A stretch of 14,389 nucleotides of DNA from Methylobacter sp. (GCA_003158415.1 PMJA01000324.1:8085-22473), one strand, 5' to 3'. Shown: positions 1-7,576, counted from the stretch's first letter. Translations and numbers: made by a program. Notes: generated by a model from the letters alone, not told the origin.

Positions 1-20
1 CGACGAGTCAATATAAGCAT
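1..20 (-). CDS. csrA: Start of carbon storage regulator CsrA (partial, runs off the left edge)
   Basis: Only six full codons are inside the window. Read on the minus strand from position 20 they give M-L-I-L-T-R followed by CG, which matches the almost invariant start of CsrA (MLILTRR). A very strong Shine-Dalgarno stretch, AGGGAGAGG, lies just upstream on the minus strand (about 23-31). CsrA is a small dimeric RNA-binding protein that binds GGA motifs near ribosome binding sites and controls biofilm polysaccharide, motility and carbon storage in gammaproteobacteria. The AGGGA within its own ribosome binding site is the kind of sequence CsrA binds, so autoregulation is plausible (inference). 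It lies just downstream of the polysaccharide operon on the same strand, beyond a terminator. The call rests on very few residues plus the ribosome binding site; the sequence left of the window would settle it. Confidence 0.72.
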
Positions 21-160
21 GGCCTCTCCCTAATTTACATTAAAAACTCACTGTTCTTACACAGCATCCAACTCACCGAGAATATGATAACAGCTTTTAA
101 AAAAAAAAAAAATTAAAACTCCTGAAATCTAACGCTTGAAGACATTAACAATAATATTTA
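21..160 (-). promoter_or_regulatory. csrA upstream region with a strong ribosome binding site and a 14-A tract
   Basis: This non-coding stretch separates the terminator of the polysaccharide operon from csrA. On the minus strand it ends with the AGGGAGAGG ribosome binding site for csrA. It contains a run of 14 A on the plus strand (99-112), so a 14-T tract upstream of csrA, next to an AT-rich segment with a possible -10 hexamer (minus-strand TATCAT). No convincing -35 box was found, so the promoter itself is not placed. A GGA in the leader (minus strand, around 71-73) could be a further CsrA contact. Confidence 0.35.
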
Positions 161-191
161 AACAAAAAAAATGCGGCTGTTAGGCCGCATT
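161..191 (-). terminator. Rho-independent terminator of the minus-strand polysaccharide operon
   Basis: A perfect 7-bp stem, ATGCGGC (171-177) with GCCGCAT (184-190), has a six-base loop (178-183) and can be extended by one A-T pair. On the plus strand it is preceded by an A-rich run (161-170), which on the minus strand becomes a T tract right after the hairpin. The orientation therefore fits the minus-strand genes ending at 345 and would insulate csrA from the operon. Confidence 0.85.
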
Positions 192-282
192 AAGAGAAGG
201 ATATAAAACTCTGAATTCCGAGGAGGAAGTTTGCATCTCAAGAGTTGCATAAAGTATATCAATAAAGACTAAACTAGGAAAT

Positions 283-312
283 GTGACAGATTGTCGCGTG
301 ACAAATTGTCGC
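283..312. repeat. Tandem 15-bp operator-like repeat (two copies)
   Basis: GTGACAGATTGTCGC (283-297) is followed directly by GTGACAAATTGTCGC (298-312), one mismatch apart. Each copy has a palindromic core; the second core, GACAAATTGTC, is a perfect 11-bp palindrome. The junction between copies forms another palindrome, TGTC-GCG-TGACA read with its flanks. This layout is typical of paired binding sites for a dimeric regulator. It lies between the stop codon of the formyltransferase-like gene and the operon terminator, so no target promoter is obvious. The protein that would bind is unknown. Confidence 0.45.
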
Positions 313-344
313 AGGCAACAGGAATCGGCTGACAATTATTATTT

Positions 345-1154
345 TTAAGATTTAAACCAGGTAACACGCTTACCCAGATTGAGGTTTTTTAACAGTCCCT
401 GTTGTAATAAAGCCTCCAGCTTTTTCTCGTGCTGTAATCCTCTATCCTTGACCTGATATAACGCGCCTTTATGCGCTTGTACCTGCCCCAGCGACTCGCC
501 CGCTTCCAGCTTATCCAACAATTCTGCAAACGTATCGGTACTGTCACGCACGGCTCGCCAGAATAAAGTCAGCTCATCATCGGTTGCTTTTATTTCGGGT
601 GAAACGTGGGCGACGATATTGCCGGTATCGATACCCATATTAATATAGTGTAAGGTGCAGCCGACTTTTTCCGGCTCCTGGTTATGCAGCGCCCAGAAAG
701 TGCAATCGGCGCCCCGATATTCGGGCGATAAGCCGCCGTGCAAATTAATTATGCCTAACCGACCTTTTTCCAGCAATTCGCCTTTTAGCAAGGATGTGCC
801 AAACACGGCGATCAAATCTGGATTATGCTCGTCTATGAGCTTAATGACATCGGGATGATTGATATGCGGCACTTCCACCCGAAGATCATTACGATCCAGC
901 TGCGACGGTTGCTCGGCAAAGAAAAATGCGGCTTCTTTATTGCCGCTGTAACGTTTGCGATCCCGCAACCAGCGCGAAACTTTGCGCCATAATTTTGCAG
1001 GGTTTAGCAGCAGCTTGATTATTTTTTTTAGCGGGTCGTCATGCCCGCCTTCCTGAATAATGACCAACGGCTGGCAGGCTTTGCAGAGTTGGTTGGCAAA
1101 ATACAGATGTCTAGGCGATTGACCGCAAAGGATAATGACTGAAAGCTGGGACAT
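345..1154 (-). CDS. Formyltransferase-fold protein, probable sugar N-formyltransferase
   Basis: The 269-residue protein belongs to the formyl_transf_N superfamily (methionyl-tRNA, GAR and sugar N-formyltransferases). The signature region INLHGGLSPEYRGAD covers residues 136-150. The catalytic Asn-His-Asp triad of the family is present as N137, H139 and D176 (in GIDTG). The family uses 10-formyl-tetrahydrofolate to formylate an amine. The protein is shorter than Fmt (about 310 residues), lacks a clear Fmt C-terminal domain, and is the last gene of a glycan operon. Formylation of an amino sugar is therefore more likely than tRNA formylation (inference). It starts four bases after the stop of the upstream gene, with no clear ribosome binding site, which suggests translational coupling. 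The substrate cannot be read from the sequence. A terminator follows at 161-191. Confidence 0.82.
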   Translation of the reverse strand: MSQLSVIILCGQSPRHLYFANQLCKACQPLVIIQEGGHDDPLKKIIKLLLNPAKLWRKVSRWLRDRKRYSGNKEAAFFFAEQPSQLDRNDLRVEVPHINHPDVIKLIDEHNPDLIAVFGTSLLKGELLEKGRLGIINLHGGLSPEYRGADCTFWALHNQEPEKVGCTLHYINMGIDTGNIVAHVSPEIKATDDELTLFWRAVRDSTDTFAELLDKLEAGESLGQVQAHKGALYQVKDRGLQHEKKLEALLQQGLLKNLNLGKRVTWFKS

Positions 1155-1158
1155 GATT

Positions 1159-2355
1159 TTATTTTGATTCGGGTATATTGATATGGGCTATTTTGAGCAT
1201 TAACGCATCGGCAAAAAACTTTGCCGCCCAATTAGGGTATTCAAACATTGAATAACGCCCCCATACGGGAGCTGATCCGGCAACTGCGCCATCCTGATAA
1301 TCTTGCTTGCCGGTAAGCCGATGATTGGATTTTACAAAGCTGATGCCCCGTTCGGCATGCTGCTCCAGTTCACTGATGCCCTGGGTATGCGCTAATCGTT
1401 GCCAGATGATGCTCATCTGGGCCAAACCCGTCAGGCAGCAATAATTGGCTTGAGGTATCCAGTTATCGGCGTAAGTTCCTGACAACCAACCGTCTTGCCG
1501 TTGCACTGCGGCTTGTGCCGTGGCGGCTTTAATGGCGGCATTAATCATTTCTTCATTATCCAGCAATAAGCCGCTCTCCAAAATTCCCCGGATGGCGTAG
1601 GCAATATTATGTGTAAACGGCAGGCCATTTTCTTTAAAGCCGTTGGTTTTAAACCAGCCCGACGAGGTCTGCTGAGTCAGCGCCCAGCGTATATTCTTAA
1701 TCGCCGCATCCACCAGTTCTTGTTCATTAGCGATAAGGCCCGTGCGCAGCAATGCCCATGCCGAACGCGTATTATAAGTATGAGGCGTGTCATTGTGGAC
1801 AGACCGCCGCCAACAGCCGTCGTTATCTTGCTGCAACAGCATCCATTTTCCGGCATTGACGGCGGTGGTCAGGCATTCATCTCGATTAAAGGCTAAATAA
1901 CCTGCGACCATGCCGTGCATGATTTGGCCGGTATTAAAAATGACCGGCTTGCTGCCCGCCTCCCCGAAATGCCCAGGAAACGAGCCGTCGGCGTTCTGGA
2001 TAGACAGCTCCCAATCTACGATACGTCCGGCTCGAAGCTTTAAGTCGGGATAGTTCAGGATTTTAGCGGCGGCAAGAAAGGTTTCGATAATATAGCCGCT
2101 GGTTTCGGGATAGCAGGGCAACCAGCCGTCTTCAAAACTCCAACCCGCCGATATGCCGCCTTGGTCTTGGTGGCCCAGCCGCTGGTCTTGGGCGCGACAC
2201 AACCACGCTATCGCGGCTTTAAGATGAACTTCATCCGCTTGAATCGCTTGTTTAGACAATCCGGTTAAATCGTCCAGCACAATGCCTATATGCGCAGGTC
2301 GCCAAATTTTATAGCGGAAGGGTAATTCAATGAGTTTGGTCAATAAGTTAGACAT
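1159..2355 (-). CDS. Alpha/alpha-toroid protein (prenyltransferase/squalene-cyclase-like repeats), glycan-cluster hypothetical
   Basis: I do not recognise a characterised function. The 398-residue protein shows repeated short Gly/Trp motifs (GWSFEDGWLP, DGSFPGHFGE, NDGCWR, SGWFKTNGF, DGWLSGTY) separated by helices. This pattern is typical of alpha/alpha toroids such as squalene cyclase/prenyltransferase repeats and some glycoside-processing enzymes. There is no signal peptide or membrane segment, so it is probably cytoplasmic. The chosen start, MSNLLTKLIELPF at 2355, makes a natural N-terminus. An in-frame ATG at 2442 would add 29 residues of poor-looking sequence. Neither start has a good ribosome binding site, so the start is uncertain. 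It sits between the CapK-like ligase and the formyltransferase-like gene, so a role in modifying or trimming the glycan is suggested only by context. Confidence 0.7.
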   Translation of the reverse strand: MSNLLTKLIELPFRYKIWRPAHIGIVLDDLTGLSKQAIQADEVHLKAAIAWLCRAQDQRLGHQDQGGISAGWSFEDGWLPCYPETSGYIIETFLAAAKILNYPDLKLRAGRIVDWELSIQNADGSFPGHFGEAGSKPVIFNTGQIMHGMVAGYLAFNRDECLTTAVNAGKWMLLQQDNDGCWRRSVHNDTPHTYNTRSAWALLRTGLIANEQELVDAAIKNIRWALTQQTSSGWFKTNGFKENGLPFTHNIAYAIRGILESGLLLDNEEMINAAIKAATAQAAVQRQDGWLSGTYADNWIPQANYCCLTGLAQMSIIWQRLAHTQGISELEQHAERGISFVKSNHRLTGKQDYQDGAVAGSAPVWGRYSMFEYPNWAAKFFADALMLKIAHINIPESK

Positions 2356-2487
2356 AGAACTAATGATAGGGGTAAGTTTAAGTTTAGGGTAAAGCGTATA
2401 AAAGTTGCAACAGATTCGCTGATTACAAAATTTGGCTTCCATCTTAAGCCGGAACAGTTTGAGGTTGCGTTTTGCGAGGTTTAGTCG

Positions 2488-3837
2488 TTAAAACTGCGGC
2501 GACACTTTGGAAACGACCTGCCTTATTTTTCCCGATGCTTCGGTCGGGATTTTATCGACCAACTGTATATCGGTTGTGCAGGCTGCACCAAAACGGGCTT
2601 TGAATTTTTCTGCTATAACCGTTAACGAAGCAGCATGCCATAATGGATTGGTGACAATCAAAATTTCAAAGTCGTTAACCGCCTCTTGGGTGATTTTAAA
2701 CTGTTCCACGCCGATGGTTTCACGTAGCGCATAAATAGTCGCCAAGGCATGAACGATGGAACCATCCTGATGGATTAAAAAATCAGTGCTACGTCCGACG
2801 ACTTCGTCTATGACATGCAGTCCTCTGCCGTCCTTATCCGCATCTTTTGATAATACAACCATATCGCCGGTGCGATAGCGAATAAAAGGCTGCGCTTGGG
2901 AGCATAAGCCGGTCATCACCGCTTCGCCCATTTCACCGGCCTTAACCGGATTGCCATCAGCATCCAACACTTCAAGCAGAATACTTTCGCTGATCAGCAA
3001 CAGTTGCTGATGACTGTTTTCATGCGCGGTAAAACCTATATCCCGGCTACCGAATTCATTGGCGACAGGCACATTAAAAACCTCGGAAATCAATCGGCAT
3101 TGCTCAGGATAAAGCGGCTCACCGGTAGTACAGACCACTTTTAACCCAGGCAATGATAACGACCTATTATGTTGCCGCGCATAGCCGGCCAGTAGCGCAA
3201 CGCTACTGGCATAACCGTAGATACATGCAGGCTGAAATTTTTGTATCGCCGTCAAATAAGCCGACATATTTTCCGGCGACATTTCGAATGCGTTTAACAC
3301 CAACTGATTAAGCAGCCGGTCGCGGATGGTTTTTATTTTATCGGTTTTATTAAGCTCAACGGGGGCGCCCCATAAGTAAACCTCAGGATCGCCGACATTA
3401 ACACCCCACCAACGTCTGGCGCGGATACGTCCAGCCGCATCCGAGGCTTGACGTGCTCTGCCAAAATTAAAAATCAATGGCGATCCGCTGGAACCGCCGG
3501 TGGTATAGCGAAAAGAGCCACCCGGCACATCGGACCACATCATTTCTTGACCGTGCAGTTGCATCTCTATTTTACCCATGGTCGGCAGCCGCCTGAAATC
3601 TTCGATGCTCAGATTTTCAAGATTAATAGCCGAGTGCTCAATCCGCCGGGCATGCCAAGGACTATGTTCCTTGGCGGTTTTCAACAGTGTTTGCAGCTTT
3701 TGCAGTTGTAGCGCTTCAATATCGGCTCTCGACTGCCATTGTGTTTTTTCCAAAGACGCCAAATAGGGAAATGTGGGCCTGTTTAATAATTTTTCTTGTA
3801 ACGGATAAATCAACTGCCGTGATAGGAAAGGATTCAT
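2488..3837 (-). CDS. CapK/PaaK-type adenylate-forming ligase (AMP-binding, polysaccharide cluster)
   Basis: The 449-residue protein belongs to the ANL superfamily, in the phenylacetate-CoA ligase/CapK branch. Visible motifs are the phosphate-binding loop YTTGGSSGSP (111-120), TTGEP (237-241), EFGSRD (261-266, the position of the A5 motif) and RYRTGD (320-325, the A8 hinge), followed by a C-terminal domain. The family activates a carboxylate as an acyl-adenylate and usually passes it to CoA or another acceptor. Members called CapK are common in capsule and exopolysaccharide clusters, including exosortase-linked ones, but their substrates are mostly unknown. Activation of an acyl group for decorating the glycan is a reasonable inference. 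The gene is 18 bases downstream of the GT4 gene, clearly in the same operon. A true phenylacetate catabolic role is unlikely because no paa genes are nearby. Confidence 0.85.
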   Translation of the reverse strand: MNPFLSRQLIYPLQEKLLNRPTFPYLASLEKTQWQSRADIEALQLQKLQTLLKTAKEHSPWHARRIEHSAINLENLSIEDFRRLPTMGKIEMQLHGQEMMWSDVPGGSFRYTTGGSSGSPLIFNFGRARQASDAAGRIRARRWWGVNVGDPEVYLWGAPVELNKTDKIKTIRDRLLNQLVLNAFEMSPENMSAYLTAIQKFQPACIYGYASSVALLAGYARQHNRSLSLPGLKVVCTTGEPLYPEQCRLISEVFNVPVANEFGSRDIGFTAHENSHQQLLLISESILLEVLDADGNPVKAGEMGEAVMTGLCSQAQPFIRYRTGDMVVLSKDADKDGRGLHVIDEVVGRSTDFLIHQDGSIVHALATIYALRETIGVEQFKITQEAVNDFEILIVTNPLWHAASLTVIAEKFKARFGAACTTDIQLVDKIPTEASGKIRQVVSKVSPQF

Positions 3838-3855
3838 AGAGAAAGAAAGGTGTAA

Positions 3856-5085
3856 TTATTGCAAAATGCTATCGTATAGCGTTTGTATTTTGTCCGTATG
3901 ACTGCTTATGGCAAATGTTGCCAACGCATGCACACGGGCGTTATAGCCTAATTGTAATGACAGTTGCTTATCGCGGTAAAATCTCTCAATCTCCATCGCC
4001 AATGATGCGGCATCTTTAGGCGTAAACAACAAGCCGGTCTTACCATGCTCCATCATTTCCGCCGCGCCGCCATGATTGGGGCCGATCAACGGCCTACCCA
4101 TCGCCATACATTCAATGACGACGGTACCCAACGGTTCCGGGCTAGTGGAAGCCGATACCACGACATTCAGGCCATTGTAAACCTGCTCCATTTGCGTAAC
4201 ATGACCTGTGAAAATAATAATGTCTTCAAGCTGCTCTTGAATAACACGTTGACGCAGCATCTCTTCGTAAGAGACACAATCATCCGGCGTGCCGCCCACG
4301 ATAACCATTTTCAAGCCAGGAATTTTATCTCGCAGTAATTTTGCTGCATCGAGAAACAGCACCTGACCTTTCCAGGGAATTAATAAACCCACTAAACCGA
4401 CGGCATAAACATCAACAGGGATGTGATGTTGCCGCCTGAATTCATTACCATCCGCCTTAAGATTCAGCTTTTCCAGTGCGATGCCGTCGTAGATGACGCT
4501 GATTTTTTCCGGTGGCACCTGCAATTTTTCCCGCATGCTTTTTGCGACCCAATGGGACACGGAAATAAAATGCGTGGGCAGCGTATACGTCCATTTAATC
4601 AATCGTGAGCTAACAGGATCGCCGCGAACATGACATACCGTCGGTATGCTTAACAGCTTTCCGACCAATAAAGCGGCGCGGTTACAGAGCGGCTCATTAT
4701 TGACATGAATCAAGTCGGCCTTGAAGCGCCAGGCGACCCATAATAAATGCAGAAAAAAAGGCAGGAAATTGAACACATCATCAGCTCTTGCCAATAGTTG
4801 ATTTAACAGACCTGTTAATCCGGGTATACGTTGCGGCCAGGATAACTGTTTTAGTCGCCTACGCATGCTAACCACATTGATATATCGGTCAGGAATATGT
4901 TTCCAACCGGCTTCTTGCGCTATTTCCCGATATTGCGGGCCAGTGCGTCCGGTGACGACTAGCGATTTAAAACGGCTGCGATCAAGATGTCTGACCAAAT
5001 GCCGCAGACAAATAATAGCGCCGCCGTAACCGATGCCATTTTCTACATAGAGTATATTTTTTACAAAATTTCCGCTCACGAACAA
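3856..5085 (-). CDS. Family 4 glycosyltransferase (GT-B fold)
   Basis: The 409-residue protein has the GT4 arrangement. The N-terminal Rossmann domain has the glycine-rich acceptor loop ENGIGYGGA (15-23). The C-terminal domain has VGLLIPWKGQ and the EX7E donor-binding motif EPLGTVVIE (E317, E325), followed by GRPLIGPNHGG. This family transfers a sugar from a nucleotide sugar with retention of configuration, on the cytoplasmic face of the membrane. The start is uncertain: the longest reading uses TTG at 5085 with AAGG a few bases upstream, while a GTG at 5079 would shorten it by two residues. It follows the GT2 gene after an 81-base gap containing a small hairpin and precedes the CapK-like gene by 18 bases. 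The donor and acceptor sugars cannot be read from the sequence. Confidence 0.88.
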   Translation of the reverse strand: MFVSGNFVKNILYVENGIGYGGAIICLRHLVRHLDRSRFKSLVVTGRTGPQYREIAQEAGWKHIPDRYINVVSMRRRLKQLSWPQRIPGLTGLLNQLLARADDVFNFLPFFLHLLWVAWRFKADLIHVNNEPLCNRAALLVGKLLSIPTVCHVRGDPVSSRLIKWTYTLPTHFISVSHWVAKSMREKLQVPPEKISVIYDGIALEKLNLKADGNEFRRQHHIPVDVYAVGLVGLLIPWKGQVLFLDAAKLLRDKIPGLKMVIVGGTPDDCVSYEEMLRQRVIQEQLEDIIIFTGHVTQMEQVYNGLNVVVSASTSPEPLGTVVIECMAMGRPLIGPNHGGAAEMMEHGKTGLLFTPKDAASLAMEIERFYRDKQLSLQLGYNARVHALATFAISSHTDKIQTLYDSILQ

Positions 5086-5094
5086 TTCGCCTTA

Positions 5095-5118
5095 TATGCT
5101 GGGACAGTTGACAGCATA
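5095..5118 (-). other. Small hairpin ahead of the GT4 gene
   Basis: A perfect 7-bp inverted repeat, TATGCTG (5095-5101) and CAGCATA (5112-5118), has a 10-base loop. It lies in the only sizeable gap inside the operon, 10-33 bases upstream of the GT4 start. No T run follows it, so it is not a classical terminator. It could shape translation or RNA processing, or be chance. Confidence 0.3.
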
Positions 5119-5166
5119 GCCGATTTCGCCGTATCAATCCGGCAAATCTGATAGTGCTCTCAAATT

Positions 5167-6123
5167 TTAATGATGCGTTAAAGCTTGTTTTATTGACTTA
5201 ATGCCTGCCACCAAGCCGGGCGGCAAACAGGCGCTTAAAAGATAAAGCGCCGCACGACGGTTAATAGCTGCTCGCAAACTGGATCGCAATGCCGCCCGTG
5301 CTTTACCGTAATCGTTTACGCTAAAATACCAATAACCCAGATCCACATAACTGTTGGCAACCAATCGATCGGGACTTAATCCCTGATGCTTCAGCTCTGC
5401 TGGAATAGCGTATCTAAGCGATTGCATGACCTTAACCAGATCGGCCAACATGCGCCCGGTTAATTGTGTCGCGTTATTACCATGCAATCGGCGCAACATC
5501 AAGATCTCCGGCAAACAAGTGATGGCATGGCGGGCCGCAATTTTTGCCCACAATTCCAGGTCTTCGCCAAAACGTATCGATTCATTGAAAAGCCCGGCCG
5601 CCAATACGACATCGCGCCTGACCAGAACTGTGCCGGTCGGTATAAAGTTTTTGTTGATTAACGCGGCCAATGCCTTGGGAACCGGCTGTCCATGCAGCGC
5701 CTGAAAGCCTTGCAGCAACAGATGTTTGGCCAGCACCGACGGGGTTAACGGTTCATTCTGATCATCAATTTCGGCCATATCGCCGGCAATCAATTGCAGC
5801 TCAGGATACTGAGCCAGCGTCGCCAGTTGCTTTTCGATTTTATCGGGCGTCCATTGATCGTCGGCATCCAAAAACGCAATCCACTCGCCATCGGCCATTT
5901 TTATGCCCTGATTTCTCGCTGCCGAAGGCCCTTGATTGACTTGTTTATAATAGCGGACATGATCGGGGAAACACTGCACAACCTGCTCGGTGTTATCGAC
6001 AGAACCGTCATCCACGACAATAATCTCAGTGACCGGATGAGTCTGTTTGAGTATGCTGTCAATCGCATCAGCGATAAAATCGGCACTGTTGTAGGCGGGA
6101 ATAACCGCGCTGATAGTCATCAT
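5167..6123 (-). CDS. Family 2 glycosyltransferase (GT-A fold)
   Basis: The 318-residue protein starts with the classic GT2 N-terminus: MMTISAVIPAYN (1-12), VVDDGS (36-41) for nucleotide binding, and the metal-binding DXD-type motif FLDADD (84-89). GT2 enzymes are inverting glycosyltransferases; with no membrane segments visible, this one probably acts in the cytoplasm at the membrane surface. The start is set at the ATG at 6123, which overlaps the upstream stop as TAATG and has a GGGAAG ribosome binding site six bases before it. An upstream in-frame codon at 6174 lies inside the previous gene and is less likely. The C-terminal third is helical and could bind the acceptor or a partner. The overlap implies translational coupling with the deacetylase-like gene. 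Confidence 0.9.
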   Translation of the reverse strand: MMTISAVIPAYNSADFIADAIDSILKQTHPVTEIIVVDDGSVDNTEQVVQCFPDHVRYYKQVNQGPSAARNQGIKMADGEWIAFLDADDQWTPDKIEKQLATLAQYPELQLIAGDMAEIDDQNEPLTPSVLAKHLLLQGFQALHGQPVPKALAALINKNFIPTGTVLVRRDVVLAAGLFNESIRFGEDLELWAKIAARHAITCLPEILMLRRLHGNNATQLTGRMLADLVKVMQSLRYAIPAELKHQGLSPDRLVANSYVDLGYWYFSVNDYGKARAALRSSLRAAINRRAALYLLSACLPPGLVAGIKSIKQALTHH

Positions 6124-7394
6124 TATCGGCTTCCCTGCACCAGCTTTTGCCTGCTCTGTCTGCAAATCAGCCACGCAGGAACAATCAAACCGGTCACACC
6201 TGCTAATAAAGTCAGCTTGGGATGGCGCGCATGCAAGCGATTTAAAAAAGGCGCGATTTTTTTAATCCCGGTTAATTGCTTCAACGGCGGCCATAACTCG
6301 CCGTTAAAATGATTGATCATAACGCTATCGGCGGCCAGCATTTGCGCGCCTAATTCGGGAGATGATACAAAACGCACGTCAGGCAATGTGCTTCGAATCT
6401 GGGTCAACAGCTGATCGAGTCCATCCAAAGAGCACTGAAAGTCCTGCTCGCTGCGCGTGTAATTATAACGATGGGTCGATATGCTCACCGGCAAAGCCTG
6501 GGCATAAGCCGACAACGCTTCCAAGTAAGCGGTATCCGGCGTATTTCTGCCGTCTACCGGCTCATACATGACGTTTCTTACCAGATAAATCTGCCCACTA
6601 TTGCTTAAGTCGCCCACGCGTATCAACGGTTTATCCTGGTGGTAATGGCTATGCTCATTTCTGCCGTCGCATCGGTAACCGGCCGTTTGAATCATCTGTA
6701 TTGCGTGTTGTTGCCATACGCTTTCAATCACGCTGTTCCACAAATAACAGGGTGCTACCGTGCTGACACTGGGATAGCCAAACAGCCGCTGAAAGGTCTG
6801 CGTCGCCAAGGCAATAATGGCTTGTGCCTGTGCAAGGCTGATTGCTTGAGTCGGCAACTGACTGCCATCGACATAATGCCCTTGCAAAGGCGAAGCTAAC
6901 GATTCCCAGTTCCAACCGTAGGGATCGGCTATCGCATCGGCAATGCGCGGATCATTCTGCTGACAAAGTCGGGCAAAGGCCTGTCCATTAAGATGCTCCA
7001 GGCCATGCAACTGGGGCACGAAAGCACCGCTTTTAATGCCTGCCAGCATAACCTTGTAAATATCCGGTGCCGCTTCGTCCAGCGTTTTCCGCTGATATGT
7101 AAAGTCGGGATCGGCGATTATTTTTTCCACATCCGGTACGCTAAGCACCACATCGGCGGTAATCACTGCCGTTCGCTTGCCCGTATCGTGATGACTTTCC
7201 AAACAGGCGAGTAATTGCGCCAATCGCTCGGCATCGACAACACCGCCCGGCCCCCAGTCGTCGCTTTCGATCAGTACCGGCGTATCGGCAAAGTAAGGCT
7301 CCCGCCATGTCTGTCTGAACAGCTTATTTTTCCAACAAAAAACAGCCATCACACCCAACAGCCATAATGCAACAATGATTAATAATACATTCAT
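6123..7394 (-). CDS. Membrane-anchored NodB-like (polysaccharide deacetylase-fold) protein
   Basis: The 423-residue protein opens with a hydrophobic anchor (about residues 2-20) and has a second hydrophobic stretch near the C-terminus (about 394-411). Between them are motifs that resemble the NodB/polysaccharide deacetylase fold: an acidic pair ESDDWG (D45, D46), a histidine motif HGLEH (H130, H134) and a later STHRYNY. In that family Asp and two His bind the metal and remove an acetyl group from an amino sugar. The match is at motif level, and the protein could be a distant member with a changed activity. It is the first gene of the minus-strand polysaccharide operon. If it is a deacetylase, it would create the free amine that the formyltransferase-like gene at the other end of the operon could formylate, though the two may act in different compartments. 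Confidence 0.68.
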   Translation of the reverse strand: MNVLLIIVALWLLGVMAVFCWKNKLFRQTWREPYFADTPVLIESDDWGPGGVVDAERLAQLLACLESHHDTGKRTAVITADVVLSVPDVEKIIADPDFTYQRKTLDEAAPDIYKVMLAGIKSGAFVPQLHGLEHLNGQAFARLCQQNDPRIADAIADPYGWNWESLASPLQGHYVDGSQLPTQAISLAQAQAIIALATQTFQRLFGYPSVSTVAPCYLWNSVIESVWQQHAIQMIQTAGYRCDGRNEHSHYHQDKPLIRVGDLSNSGQIYLVRNVMYEPVDGRNTPDTAYLEALSAYAQALPVSISTHRYNYTRSEQDFQCSLDGLDQLLTQIRSTLPDVRFVSSPELGAQMLAADSVMINHFNGELWPPLKQLTGIKKIAPFLNRLHARHPKLTLLAGVTGLIVPAWLICRQSRQKLVQGSR

Positions 7395-7493
7395 CCGGTT
7401 TGATAGCTTACGCAGTGAGGTTTAAAGAAAGAGGAAAGCGTATTATTCAACAAAGCCAACGGGATCTTAGTGGGCAAAGATAACATAGGTTTG

Positions 7494-7526
7494 TTTGGGG
7501 TTCTAGTCGGATGACTAAAGCCCAAA
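7494..7526. other. Long imperfect hairpin in the divergent intergenic region
   Basis: The arms TTTGGGGTTCTAGTC (7494-7508) and GACTAAAGCCCAAA (7513-7526) pair around a GGAT tetraloop with one mismatch, one wobble and one bulged G. The position is about 100 bases ahead of the minus-strand polysaccharide operon and 120 bases ahead of rimK. No T run follows on either side. It could be a REP-like dispersed palindrome or an RNA structure in the operon leader. Confidence 0.5.
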
Positions 7527-7554
7527 GCATTCGCCCTTATTCCGTTAGCCGCCG

Positions 7555-7576
7555 CCGGTTTTTAGCAGCGAACCGG
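7555..7576. other. Short inverted repeat upstream of rimK
   Basis: CCGGTT (7555-7560) and AACCGG (7571-7576) form a 6-bp perfect inverted repeat with a 10-base spacer, about 70 bases upstream of rimK. It may be an operator or part of a structured leader. The rest of the 7395-7645 gap holds no gene that I can see, and no clear sigma-70 or sigma-54 promoter was recognised in either direction. Confidence 0.25.

Noticed and set aside
51..64. CTGT-N6-ACAG palindrome as a LexA box upstream of csrA
   Set aside because: The LexA box needs eight bases between CTGT and ACAG; here there are six.
220..250. Sigma-54 promoter suggested by two TTGCAT motifs
   Set aside because: The required GG at the -24 position does not fall at the right spacing for either motif.
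6124..6174. Longer GT2 start within the upstream gene
   Set aside because: The ATG at 6123 overlaps the upstream stop as TAATG, has a good ribosome binding site, and directly precedes the conserved ISAVIPAYN.
5794..6312. A 172-codon open frame on the plus strand
   Set aside because: It lies fully opposite the GT2 and NodB-like genes, whose motifs are clear; its protein shows no family pattern and reflects antisense coding bias.
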